Position numbers and translations under genes: made by a program. The notes under the pieces are model-generated. The model was not told the origin of the DNA. It did not search any database and worked only from the letters and a program-made list of their open reading frames with translations. 64,000 nt of DNA, taken from positions 186,001-250,000 of the forward strand of contig NZ_CM001439.1 in the NCBI RefSeq assembly GCF_000244955.1, written 5' to 3'. Each line of letters begins with the position of its first letter. Within the stretch, counting starts at the first letter, position 1. Source of the stretch: Saccharomonospora marina XMU15. GTDB lineage: Bacteria; Actinomycetota; Actinomycetes; Mycobacteriales; Pseudonocardiaceae. Positions 35,305 through 42,721 of the stretch are shown in pieces.

Positions 35305-36458
35305 CGGGCACCTCCTCCGCTCGGCGCTGACGCGTAGACGGCCGGGGCGTGCTGGCCGTCCAACCTGGTCAGTTGAGCACCGGTCCAGCCGACTATACGT
35401 TCCGCGTTGGCACACATGGCCTGGTAGTGGTCGCGTGCGGTGGCCAGCCGCACCAGGCAGCGAAGCGTGGTGCCGTGGAAGGACGGCTCGATCAGGAACG
35501 AAATGCTGATCAACGCCGCGGGCAGCTCCATCAGCGTGGCGAACAGCCGCGCGTTGCGCTCCGGGTCCGGCCACGTCCGCAGCCAGTAGCAGCCGTGTGC
35601 CAGGCGTGTCGAATGCCAGCAGTCCCAGTCCTCGCGCACCTGGGTGAGCTGGTTCGGCAGTAGGTCGCAGGAGCGGACAAGCGCGTCGGTCAGTTCGTCC
35701 GCCCGCAGCGGCCTCGCCCGCAGGTCGTGCTTGTGCAGCAGCCGCTCGACCCGGTGCGTCAGTTCCGCGAGCACCACCGGGACGTCCACCTGACTACCGG
35801 GCTGGTCGATCACCGACTGGGCCACCGCGGTCGCGTCCAGCCGGACCGCGACCCACATCGCGTTGTCGCGCGCGGCGGTTCTGTGGGAAACGACCTGGAT
35901 CACCACGCCTGCCTGTTCGGCTTCGTCGGCGATGGCCGCGAGCGCGGCCAGTGGCACCGGTGGCATCGGTGCGTCGTCGGCCATCGCGATCTCCAGCACG
36001 GCGAACCAGCCTGCGCCGTCGCTTCCCATACCGAGTTCGCCGTCGGCCGAGTCTTCGATGTCCTCGACCACCAGTTCGGGCGCGAGCTCGCACAGCGCGG
36101 CGATGCGCGGGTCGGCTGCCTGCGAGCCGGCATTCCCCGCGCGCATCTTGTAGCGCAGCCACAGTCCGAGGCTCTCGCTCCACCACCGGCCGTTGGACCG
36201 GCCGAACATCGCCACGACGGCGAGCAGGCCGAGCGTCCCGCCCAGCAGCATGGCCCACAGTTCCTGTAGCACCACGAAGAAGACGGCGCCGAGGACTACT
36301 TCGAGTGCCAGCAGGCGCACCACGCTGACCACGCCGAGCCGCCCCGGTTCCCGTCTGGGTTTGAACCACTGGCCTTGTGCGGTGCGGGGTCGTTCCGTTG
36401 CTGTGTGTGCGTCGGGCGGGTGGCCGTTCCCGCCGGATCGCGGCGGTCGGGTCGTCAT
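35301..36458 (-). CDS. eccE: Type VII secretion protein EccE
   Basis: 385 aa. N-terminus: disordered 30-40 aa, then two membrane helices (VVRLLALEVVLGAVFFVVL and AMLLGGTLGLLAVVAMFG), then the large cytosolic domain typical of EccE (GWFAVLEIAMADDAPMPP, ARDNAMWVAVRLD, HGCYWLRTWPD). EccE sits at the periphery of the EccBCDE membrane complex. An upstream in-frame GTG at 36479 would add seven residues; neither start has a clear ribosome site. First gene of a two-gene minus unit. Confidence 0.88.
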   Translation of the reverse strand: MTTRPPRSGGNGHPPDAHTATERPRTAQGQWFKPRREPGRLGVVSVVRLLALEVVLGAVFFVVLQELWAMLLGGTLGLLAVVAMFGRSNGRWWSESLGLWLRYKMRAGNAGSQAADPRIAALCELAPELVVEDIEDSADGELGMGSDGAGWFAVLEIAMADDAPMPPVPLAALAAIADEAEQAGVVIQVVSHRTAARDNAMWVAVRLDATAVAQSVIDQPGSQVDVPVVLAELTHRVERLLHKHDLRARPLRADELTDALVRSCDLLPNQLTQVREDWDCWHSTRLAHGCYWLRTWPDPERNARLFATLMELPAALISISFLIEPSFHGTTLRCLVRLATARDHYQAMCANAERIVGWTGAQLTRLDGQHAPAVYASAPSGGGAR

Positions 36459-36773
36459 CGAAGGCGAGGCGCTAACCACGTAGCAACGATAGCCCCGAGT
36501 ATCCGCGTGGCTGGTGTCAAAACCGCACCTCTTTGATCAAGTCCTGTTTTGCCCGTACTTGTTCGCTTCTTGCCGGATGCCGAGCCGCGCCACCAGTGCC
36601 TCGACCATGTCGCGGCCGGTCGATGGCTGTCGGCGGGATCGCAGCGGCTTGCGCCAGTCTGCACGCTGTGACTTGTCCGGGCCAGACCTCGCGGTTGGGA
36701 ACCGTATGACCAATGTGGCCATCCAAAGCCGAGTCACCAGCGAAGGACAATCCGGGATGGGGTGGGTCGGACG
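36459..36773. promoter_or_regulatory. Divergent eccE / VWA-protein promoter region
   Basis: 315 bp without a gene. On the minus strand a TTGACA lies at 36515-36520, but no convincing -10 sits at standard distance. On the plus strand a GGGAAC-containing stretch near 36700 could be an ECF-type -35. I cannot fix either start site from sequence alone. Confidence 0.4.
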
Positions 36774-38699
36774 GTGAGGCTGAAGAGATCGGCGGGCGTA
36801 GTGATGTCGGCCGTACTGCTGTGCTTGCTTGGGACGCCGGTTGCCTTCGGGCAGTCGGAGGAGCCGGGTTCGCGGTATGCGCCCACGATGCTCGTGCTCG
36901 ACGCGTCTGGCTCGATGGCCGAGGCCGACGCCGACGGGGTTGTGAAGATGGACGCGGCCAAGCAAGCCGTTCACGCGGTGGTGGAGGCCGCACCGGCCGG
37001 GTCCAGGGTGGGGCTTGCCGTCTACGGCACCGGCACGGGTAACTCCGACGCCGAGCGCGCCAAGGGGTGCGAGGACGTGCTTGTGCTGCGCGAGCCGGAA
37101 CCGATCGAGAAGTCGGTGATGGCCGACGCGGTGGACGGGTTGACGCCGCGCGGGTACACGCCGATCGGCAAGGCCCTGCGGGTGGCGGCCGACCGGCTGC
37201 CCGAGCAGGGGCCGCGGGCGATCGTGCTGGTCTCCGACGGTGAGGACACCTGCGCGCCGCCGCAGCCCTGCGAGGTCGTCAAGGAACTGACCGCCGACGG
37301 TATCGACCTGGTCGTGCACACCGTTGGATTCGCCGTGGAACAGCAGGCCCGCTCCCAGTTGACGTGCGTGGCGCACACCACCGGCGGAACCTACACCGAC
37401 GCCCCGGACGCGAGGACGCTGGAGGAGATCCTGCCAAGGGTGACGGCTACCGCGCTTCGCAACTACGAGCCCGCCGGTGTGCCCATCGCGGGCTCGCAGG
37501 GGTACGACTCCGCGCCGGTGGCGGGGCCGGGCCAGTACCTCGACACGATCGGGCAGCGGGAACGGCGGTTCTACGCGGTGGACGTGCCGGAAGGTGCCAC
37601 GGCCTACTTCAGCGCCACCGTGTCGTTTCCCCGGCTGAGCGGCATCTCGGTGACCGAGGACTTCAGTTCGTTGCAACTTCGCACCTACGGCACCGACGGC
37701 GAGGACTGTCACGAGTTCGAAACCGAGCAGGCGACGCGATCAAGCGACGGTGTCGCTCTGACGGTGGCCACGACGTGGCAGGGCGCCGCCGAAGCCGAGA
37801 CCGGGAGCGAGCAGGGCGACCGCTGCAAGGGCGGCGGGCGGTACTACTTCGCTGTGGAGTGGTCCAGGGTTGCCTCGGGCGTGCCTGAGCGCCTGCCGAT
37901 GGAGCTTCTTGTCGGGGTGGAGGCCGCTGTGGCCGACACCGGCCCCACCGCCGTGCGACCGAAGGTGGAGTTCGTCGAGCCAACTGGTCCAGCAGTGCCG
38001 GTGACAGGGGGCGGCTCGTTCAACGTCGCCGGTGTTCTTACCGGGTCGGGAAGTTACACCGACACGGTGCAGCGTGGTGAGTTCCTGTTCTACCGGGTCA
38101 AGCTCGACTGGGGGCAGGGCCTGGCCTACCGGGTGCGGTTCGGGCAGACACCCGGCCGAGGCTTGCCGAACCTGTCCAACATCTCCACGACGCTGTACGC
38201 ACCGTCGCGGGAGCAGATCGACTGGGACGGCACCGCCTACACCGGCTCTGCCAACGCGCTGCCGACACATGATCCTTCGATCGCCACCGTCCCGGTGCGG
38301 TACAACAACCGCACGGCCGACGAGCACAGCGCGCGCAGCCAGAGCGTCGCGGGCTGGTACTACATCGCGGTCAAAGTGAGCCCACCGCACGAGGACGACG
38401 GCACCGCGCATCCCGTACCTGTCCATATCGAGCTGACAGTCGGCGGTGAGCCTGAGCAAGGGCCCCGCTACCGCTCCGGCTCGCCGGACTCCGGTGGCGT
38501 CGGCCCGTTCGGGGACGGCGGCGCACGGCTCGGCGGTGACGCGGGCCAGGCCCGGGCCGGTGTGCTGACCAGCAGCCCGACGCAGGCCACACCGTCGATG
38601 CTGGGCTGGGTCGTCGCCGCCGGGTTGACCGGGGTCGCCGCTGCGGGAACGGGGTTGTTCTTCTTCCTGCGACGGCGTGGCGGGCCGTCGGCACGGTGA
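36774..38699 (+). CDS. VWA-domain membrane-anchored protein of the ESX locus
   Basis: 641 aa from GTG at 36774 (GGTGG 8 bp upstream); GTG at 36762 is the alternative. Signal peptide VRLKRSAGVVMSAVLLCLLG, then a von Willebrand A domain with an intact MIDAS (LVLDASGSM, later TPIGKAL and VLVSDGEDTCAPP). A beta-rich region of about 300 aa follows, then a Gly/Pro-rich linker and a C-terminal membrane helix (LGWVVAAGLTGVAAAGTGLFFFLRRR). VWA proteins like this recur near actinobacterial ESX loci; the partner is unknown. Confidence 0.82.
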   Translation: MRLKRSAGVVMSAVLLCLLGTPVAFGQSEEPGSRYAPTMLVLDASGSMAEADADGVVKMDAAKQAVHAVVEAAPAGSRVGLAVYGTGTGNSDAERAKGCEDVLVLREPEPIEKSVMADAVDGLTPRGYTPIGKALRVAADRLPEQGPRAIVLVSDGEDTCAPPQPCEVVKELTADGIDLVVHTVGFAVEQQARSQLTCVAHTTGGTYTDAPDARTLEEILPRVTATALRNYEPAGVPIAGSQGYDSAPVAGPGQYLDTIGQRERRFYAVDVPEGATAYFSATVSFPRLSGISVTEDFSSLQLRTYGTDGEDCHEFETEQATRSSDGVALTVATTWQGAAEAETGSEQGDRCKGGGRYYFAVEWSRVASGVPERLPMELLVGVEAAVADTGPTAVRPKVEFVEPTGPAVPVTGGGSFNVAGVLTGSGSYTDTVQRGEFLFYRVKLDWGQGLAYRVRFGQTPGRGLPNLSNISTTLYAPSREQIDWDGTAYTGSANALPTHDPSIATVPVRYNNRTADEHSARSQSVAGWYYIAVKVSPPHEDDGTAHPVPVHIELTVGGEPEQGPRYRSGSPDSGGVGPFGDGGARLGGDAGQARAGVLTSSPTQATPSMLGWVVAAGLTGVAAAGTGLFFFLRRRGGPSAR

Positions 38700-38840
38700 C
38701 AGCGGCTCCCGTAGTCGAACAGTAGCTTGGCATCACCTCGCGGTTGTCGAGTGCGTGAGCTGCGGGTTCGGGGCACGGCTACCACGGCGCCGTGCTCTGT
38801 CTTCGTCAGCGAGGTCGGACAGGATCGAAAGAAGGTGAAC

Positions 38841-39173
38841 GTGTCAGGAGGGGGAGTACGGGATGAGCAAATACTCATGGTCAAGAAACGAGACTGTTGC
38901 GACGTCTGTGGCGGTGCCGATGGCTGGATCCTGGACACCGTTGTCGACCACGATTCCGGGCTGATCACTTCCGCCGAACGACCTTGCCAGGCGTGCGCAC
39001 AGCGCAGGTCGCAGGAATTGGCCGTTCCGCAGTTGGGCAGGCCCCGGACGCATTCCTCGAAACAGCGCGGCAGGAGCCGCCGCAGGTTGTCGAAGCTCGC
39101 CGCCGGGTTGCAGCGCAGGCGTAGTGACGCCACCACCCCGGCCGCGAAGGACCACAAGCGACACGCGGCATAA
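38841..39173 (+). CDS. Small Zn-ribbon-like protein
   Basis: 110 aa. GTG at 38841 follows GAAGG closely. Two paired Cys motifs: KKRDCCDVCGGADGWIL and RPCQACAQRRSQ about 30 residues later, a treble-clef or zinc-ribbon layout. The C-terminal 60 aa are very basic (SKQRGRSRRRLSKLAAG), suggesting nucleic-acid or acidic-partner binding. It lies downstream of the VWA gene and may share its transcript. Unknown role. Confidence 0.65.
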   Translation: MSGGGVRDEQILMVKKRDCCDVCGGADGWILDTVVDHDSGLITSAERPCQACAQRRSQELAVPQLGRPRTHSSKQRGRSRRRLSKLAAGLQRRRSDATTPAAKDHKRHAA

Positions 39174-39215
39174 GAAGTGTCAAAGATGTGACCGCGGTTC
39201 GGCACGCTTCGGATG

Positions 39216-39247
39216 GCTGCCCGCCCGCCCTTCGGTGGGTGGGCAGC
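39216..39247 (+). terminator. Probable terminator after the Zn-ribbon gene
   Basis: GCTGCCCGCCCGCC-CTTC-GGTGGGTGGGCAGC, 14 bp with two wobble pairs, 43 bp after the stop. Confidence 0.6.
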
Positions 39248-39422
39248 TACCACTCGGCGTGGCACGAATTGCCTTTTTGGACGGTCCTGTCACGTTGCGA
39301 TGGGACCGACAGCTTGCCCGGCATTCGAGCCGGGCCATTTCTCGTAACGGCCTAATTGGATCTCGGCCACATCCGTGTTCCGGTGCCTTCACCAACCATC
39401 CTGACGCAGTGACCGATCCGGA

Positions 39423-39463
39423 TGTGCCCGCACCGCAGCCAACTGGCGAACGGTGCGGGCACA
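39423..39463 (-). terminator. Probable terminator of the minus-strand ESX operon
   Basis: Perfect 13-bp stem TGTGCCCGCACCG with its complement, 15-nt loop, about 65 bp beyond the stop of the accessory gene. Confidence 0.6.
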
Positions 39464-39527
39464 CCCGAGGCGGCGGGCGGCTACTGGACGGCGAAGCGGC
39501 CGACGGCCGTCTTCCGTGGACCGTGCA

Positions 39528-41585
39528 TCAGCGCCTGCCCTCGATGGCCGAGACCGGCTCGGGCCGGTACTTCGAATCCGTCGTCCCAGAGGAAACCACA
39601 GGTCCGCCCGGCGTACGGACTTCCCAGGTCGGTTTCGCGGTGGGCTCCAGCTCTTCCTGCGCGATCGTGCGAGTCGTCCGGTCGGCGTACGCCAGCGGGC
39701 GGGCGTGCCGGTCGTGTTCCTGCGCCGCCGCGGCCGAAGGGCCACGCAGTTCGACGGGGACGTCGCCTGCAGGCTGTGCGGTCTCGACGCGAGCGGGGCC
39801 TACCCTGCCCTCGAACACCGGCGAGGTGCCCGTGGACACGCCCGCCTGGAACTCCGACGGTTTGCGGTAGGACCTGCGGCGGTCCGGCGAGGTCTTGGCC
39901 GGCCGCACGCCTTCAGCGGCGGACTGTACTCGCGGATTCGCCAGCAGCGGCGGCACGGCACCAGGAGTGGCGCGGCTTGCCGACGCCGCTGCCGCATCGG
40001 CGCTGATCGCTTTGCTACGCCTGCGGTTGGCGACACGATTGTCCAACACCGACGGTGTCGCGGGTGGCGGTACGCGGAAGGCTTCGGGAATCTCAGGGCG
40101 CTGCACCGGCAGCGTCGGAGCGGCAGGTTCCTTGGCGCGATGGGTGGGTGTGGCGCCCGGCGGTGGGACAGGCGGTGTGGAACCAGCCATCCCCGGTGTC
40201 GACGGTCCGATGATCTTGCCCTGCTGCCGCTGCTGCGGTGGTTTACCCGCAGGAGTGGCAGCAGGCGGGGGCGGGATCGTGCCCGGGGGGTAGCCGCCGT
40301 TGCCCGGCATCATGGGCAGTCCGGGTGCTTTGCCCGGCGCGGTGGGTGGCGGGGTCGGGGCTCCCGGACCGCCGCCAGGGGGGAGAACGGGGAATTTCGA
40401 CGGTGCGCCAGGCCCCGTACCAAGGACAGGCGCCGTGCGAAGCAGGCCCGGCGTTCTCGGCGCTCCTGGCCCGACCATCGGAACCGGCGGCACGCCGGAC
40501 ACCCCTGGCCCCCCGCCTGCGCCTACCGGTGGTACCGGCGGCGGTGAGGGTGGCGCCGCAGCGTTGGGTGCTGGGGGCGCCGCAGGTGCACCCTGCGGCG
40601 AGGCCCCACCACCGGGAGTCGCGGGAGTGTCGCCGTTGAAGGTCGGTGCGTTGTGGGCGAAGGCTCCGGGCCCACCCGGAGCACCGGGAGCACCGGGAGC
40701 GCCTGGAGCACCGGGAGCACCGGGAGCACCGGGAGCACCGGGAGCACCGGGAGCACCGGGAGCACCGGGAGCGGCCGGAGGAAGCGGACCGCCGTTCGCG
40801 CTGGGATGCAGCACCGCGTTGAGCGGGTCGAGCATCTTCGCCCGACCCAGCTGCAGTTTCTGGATTATCGGCGCGTAGGCGTTGGCGGTCTCGCTGGCCA
40901 GTTCGCGCGCCTTCTGGTTGTACTGGTCCTTCGTCCTGCCCACTTCGGTGAGATTGTCGAGCGTCTTGTAGTACTCGATCATCGTCTTCCGCGCGTCGCC
41001 CTTCAGCCCTTTCATCGGGCTTGAGGCCAGGTGGGCTTCGGCGGATTCACCCAGCTCCCGCTGGTACTCCGCCCACAGGTCGCGCATCTTGGACTGGGCG
41101 ATGCTCATCTCGGCGGACAGGTTGTTCAGCGCCTCGGCGTTGGCTTCGGCGGCCTCACGCCAGACCTGCGTGTACGCCAGGGTCTCCCCGACCTTTCGCA
41201 GGAAGGCGTCCTTGGCCTCCGGTGACTCCCACTTGGCTTCCAGGTCGAGGGTCTGGTTGTAGAGCTCGTTCTTGACGTTGAACAGCATCGAGGCGATGTT
41301 GGACCACACATCGGCGCGCTCCGATGTGGTGCCCGGCTGCTCGCCCATGATCTGCATCTTGACCTGGTCGATCGTGATGCCGTCGGCGGCGTCGGAGTTC
41401 GGATCGGGGGTCTCCGGGGGCGGGCCGGACTGCGGCTTCTTGCCGGTCGCTGCCTCTTGCTGCCGTTCCCACTCCGTCGTGTAGTGCATGACCGCGGACG
41501 GCACGTACGGGACGTAGCCACCACCGTGCGACAGTTGGCGCAGGTAGGAGATGCCGTAGCCGAAGTAGAGGTCGGATTCGCCCAC
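39528..41585 (-). CDS. ESX-secreted-type protein with helical N-domain and collagen-like Pro/Gly/Ala tail
   Basis: 685 aa, last gene of the eccC operon. GTG start 6 bp after the upstream stop. The first 290 residues are helical and WXG/PPE-like: LEAKWESPEAKDAFLRKVGETLAYTQVW has the Trp-x-Ser turn, followed by long amphipathic helices. Residues about 290-325 are GAP tandem repeats, and the rest is Pro-rich and disordered. This is the layout of EspB-type substrates (helical bundle plus unstructured tail), but homology to EspB is not asserted. No enzyme motif seen. Confidence 0.75.
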   Translation of the reverse strand: MGESDLYFGYGISYLRQLSHGGGYVPYVPSAVMHYTTEWERQQEAATGKKPQSGPPPETPDPNSDAADGITIDQVKMQIMGEQPGTTSERADVWSNIASMLFNVKNELYNQTLDLEAKWESPEAKDAFLRKVGETLAYTQVWREAAEANAEALNNLSAEMSIAQSKMRDLWAEYQRELGESAEAHLASSPMKGLKGDARKTMIEYYKTLDNLTEVGRTKDQYNQKARELASETANAYAPIIQKLQLGRAKMLDPLNAVLHPSANGGPLPPAAPGAPGAPGAPGAPGAPGAPGAPGAPGAPGAPGGPGAFAHNAPTFNGDTPATPGGGASPQGAPAAPPAPNAAAPPSPPPVPPVGAGGGPGVSGVPPVPMVGPGAPRTPGLLRTAPVLGTGPGAPSKFPVLPPGGGPGAPTPPPTAPGKAPGLPMMPGNGGYPPGTIPPPPAATPAGKPPQQRQQGKIIGPSTPGMAGSTPPVPPPGATPTHRAKEPAAPTLPVQRPEIPEAFRVPPPATPSVLDNRVANRRRSKAISADAAAASASRATPGAVPPLLANPRVQSAAEGVRPAKTSPDRRRSYRKPSEFQAGVSTGTSPVFEGRVGPARVETAQPAGDVPVELRGPSAAAAQEHDRHARPLAYADRTTRTIAQEELEPTAKPTWEVRTPGGPVVSSGTTDSKYRPEPVSAIEGRR
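40681..40779 (-). repeat. 9-bp tandem repeat encoding GAP triplets
   Basis: Eleven units of the pattern GCACCGGGA with three variant units, read on the minus strand as a collagen-like (Gly-Ala-Pro)n tract. Copy number can change without breaking the frame. Confidence 0.95.
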
Positions 41586-41591
41586 GGTGGC

Positions 41592-42608
41592 TCACAGCCC
41601 CGTGCGCATGGTGGCGCGCTGCAACGCGTCGTCGGTCTGCCGCATCCAATCGTCGGTGGTCACCGCAGGCGGTTGCCGGGGGATGTAGCGCTCGTCGGTG
41701 CGCTCCGTCGTCACCTTGCCGTTCTCGTCCTGCTTCTCCGTCACCGTGTAGTACTCGCGGCTTTCCGTGCCGTCCTCGTGCTTCGTGGTCACGATGTGGC
41801 GGGTCGTGGTGGTCTCGTTGCCGTTGGCGTCCACGGCCGTGGTGGTCACCTGCGAGTGCGTCGTGTTACCCCTCGTTACTTCCGTGGATTCCTTGGTGGT
41901 GGTGCTGACCTGCTCGCCTTCGTCGTTGTAGCTGGTGGTCACCGAGTCACCGTTGAGGTCCGTCGTGACCTCGTAGACGGTGTTGCCCTTCTTGTCGTAG
42001 CCAACCTCGGTGGTGCCACCGGGATGGTGAGTGACCTGCCGCGTCCCCCCGCTGGCCGTGCGGTACTCGTAGATCGTCACCGGGCCGTAGCTCTTCGTCG
42101 AGATCAGCACGTCGTCGTTGGGGTTGATGTCGGCCGCGCCGTTTTCGGTCATCGCCTGCTCGATGGTCTTGCCCTCGGCGAGATACTGCGGAAGGTTCGC
42201 GGGCTTCTCGGCTCCCGGCATCGCGAACGCCCAGTTCACCGCATCCAGTGTCGCGCCACTGGCGTTGTCGGTGTTCTCGTACAGGTCGGCGAGGATGTGC
42301 GCGCCCGAGGGAATGGCTGTCAGGTTCTGCCGCAGGTCCTGGATGAACGCCACTATCTCGCTGGCGTTGCGTGAGTTGAGCTGGTCGCAGTAGGACCCTT
42401 CCGGGAAGCCGCCCGTGCTCAGTGAGACGTCCTTGCCGCCGCCGTTCACGAGCATGACGGGGCCCATCATGTCGTCCTGCAGGTTGGTCCCGATCGCCGC
42501 GACATTGGTGGCGTAACCGCGAAACGTGCTGGAATCCGCGTCGATCGTCGCATCGCCCTGAAAGGTCCATGGCGCCGCGACAGGTCCCGAGTAGGGCGGT
42601 TCCCCCAT
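41592..42608 (-). CDS. ESX-locus accessory protein with Thr-rich YD-like repeats
   Basis: 338 aa from ATG at 42608, supported by GGAGG 5 bp upstream; the ATG at 42635 adds nine residues but has no site. N-terminal 130 aa are helical. The second half is a run of Thr/Glu-rich beta hairpins (YEYRTASGGTRQVTHHPGG, TEVGYDKKGNTVYEVTT, VTTSYNDEGEQVSTTT) like YD/RHS-type repeats. No signal peptide. It lies between eccC and the collagen-like protein, so it is probably a secreted or scaffold component. Not recognised. Confidence 0.72.
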   Translation of the reverse strand: MGEPPYSGPVAAPWTFQGDATIDADSSTFRGYATNVAAIGTNLQDDMMGPVMLVNGGGKDVSLSTGGFPEGSYCDQLNSRNASEIVAFIQDLRQNLTAIPSGAHILADLYENTDNASGATLDAVNWAFAMPGAEKPANLPQYLAEGKTIEQAMTENGAADINPNDDVLISTKSYGPVTIYEYRTASGGTRQVTHHPGGTTEVGYDKKGNTVYEVTTDLNGDSVTTSYNDEGEQVSTTTKESTEVTRGNTTHSQVTTTAVDANGNETTTTRHIVTTKHEDGTESREYYTVTEKQDENGKVTTERTDERYIPRQPPAVTTDDWMRQTDDALQRATMRTGL

Positions 42609-42721
42609 GGCTTCCTCCGTCTGCACTGTGGACATCTTCGAGTGGACCAGGCCCCGGAAGGCAGCGGCGACGCTGCCCGCGTCATCCAGCTAACCACCAC
42701 GAGTCAACCCCACAGGGTTGG

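Larger units (their letters stand above)
39174..39527. other. Convergent intergenic region with three hairpins
   Basis: No gene is seen in 354 bp. It holds a 14-bp stem with two G-U pairs (39216-39229/39234-39247) on the plus side, a small GCCCGGC/GCCGGGC hairpin followed by TTT at 39316-39341, and a 13-bp stem for the minus strand (39423-39435/39451-39463). Confidence 0.6.

Noticed and set aside
38862-38963. 33-codon ORF starting at an ATG after a strong GGAGGGGG site
   Set aside because: Different frame from the double-Cys-motif protein; short and low in information, so the zinc-ribbon frame is preferred.
40681-40779. 9-bp repeats considered as an iteron or origin
   Set aside because: They are in-frame codons of a GAP tract inside a long gene.
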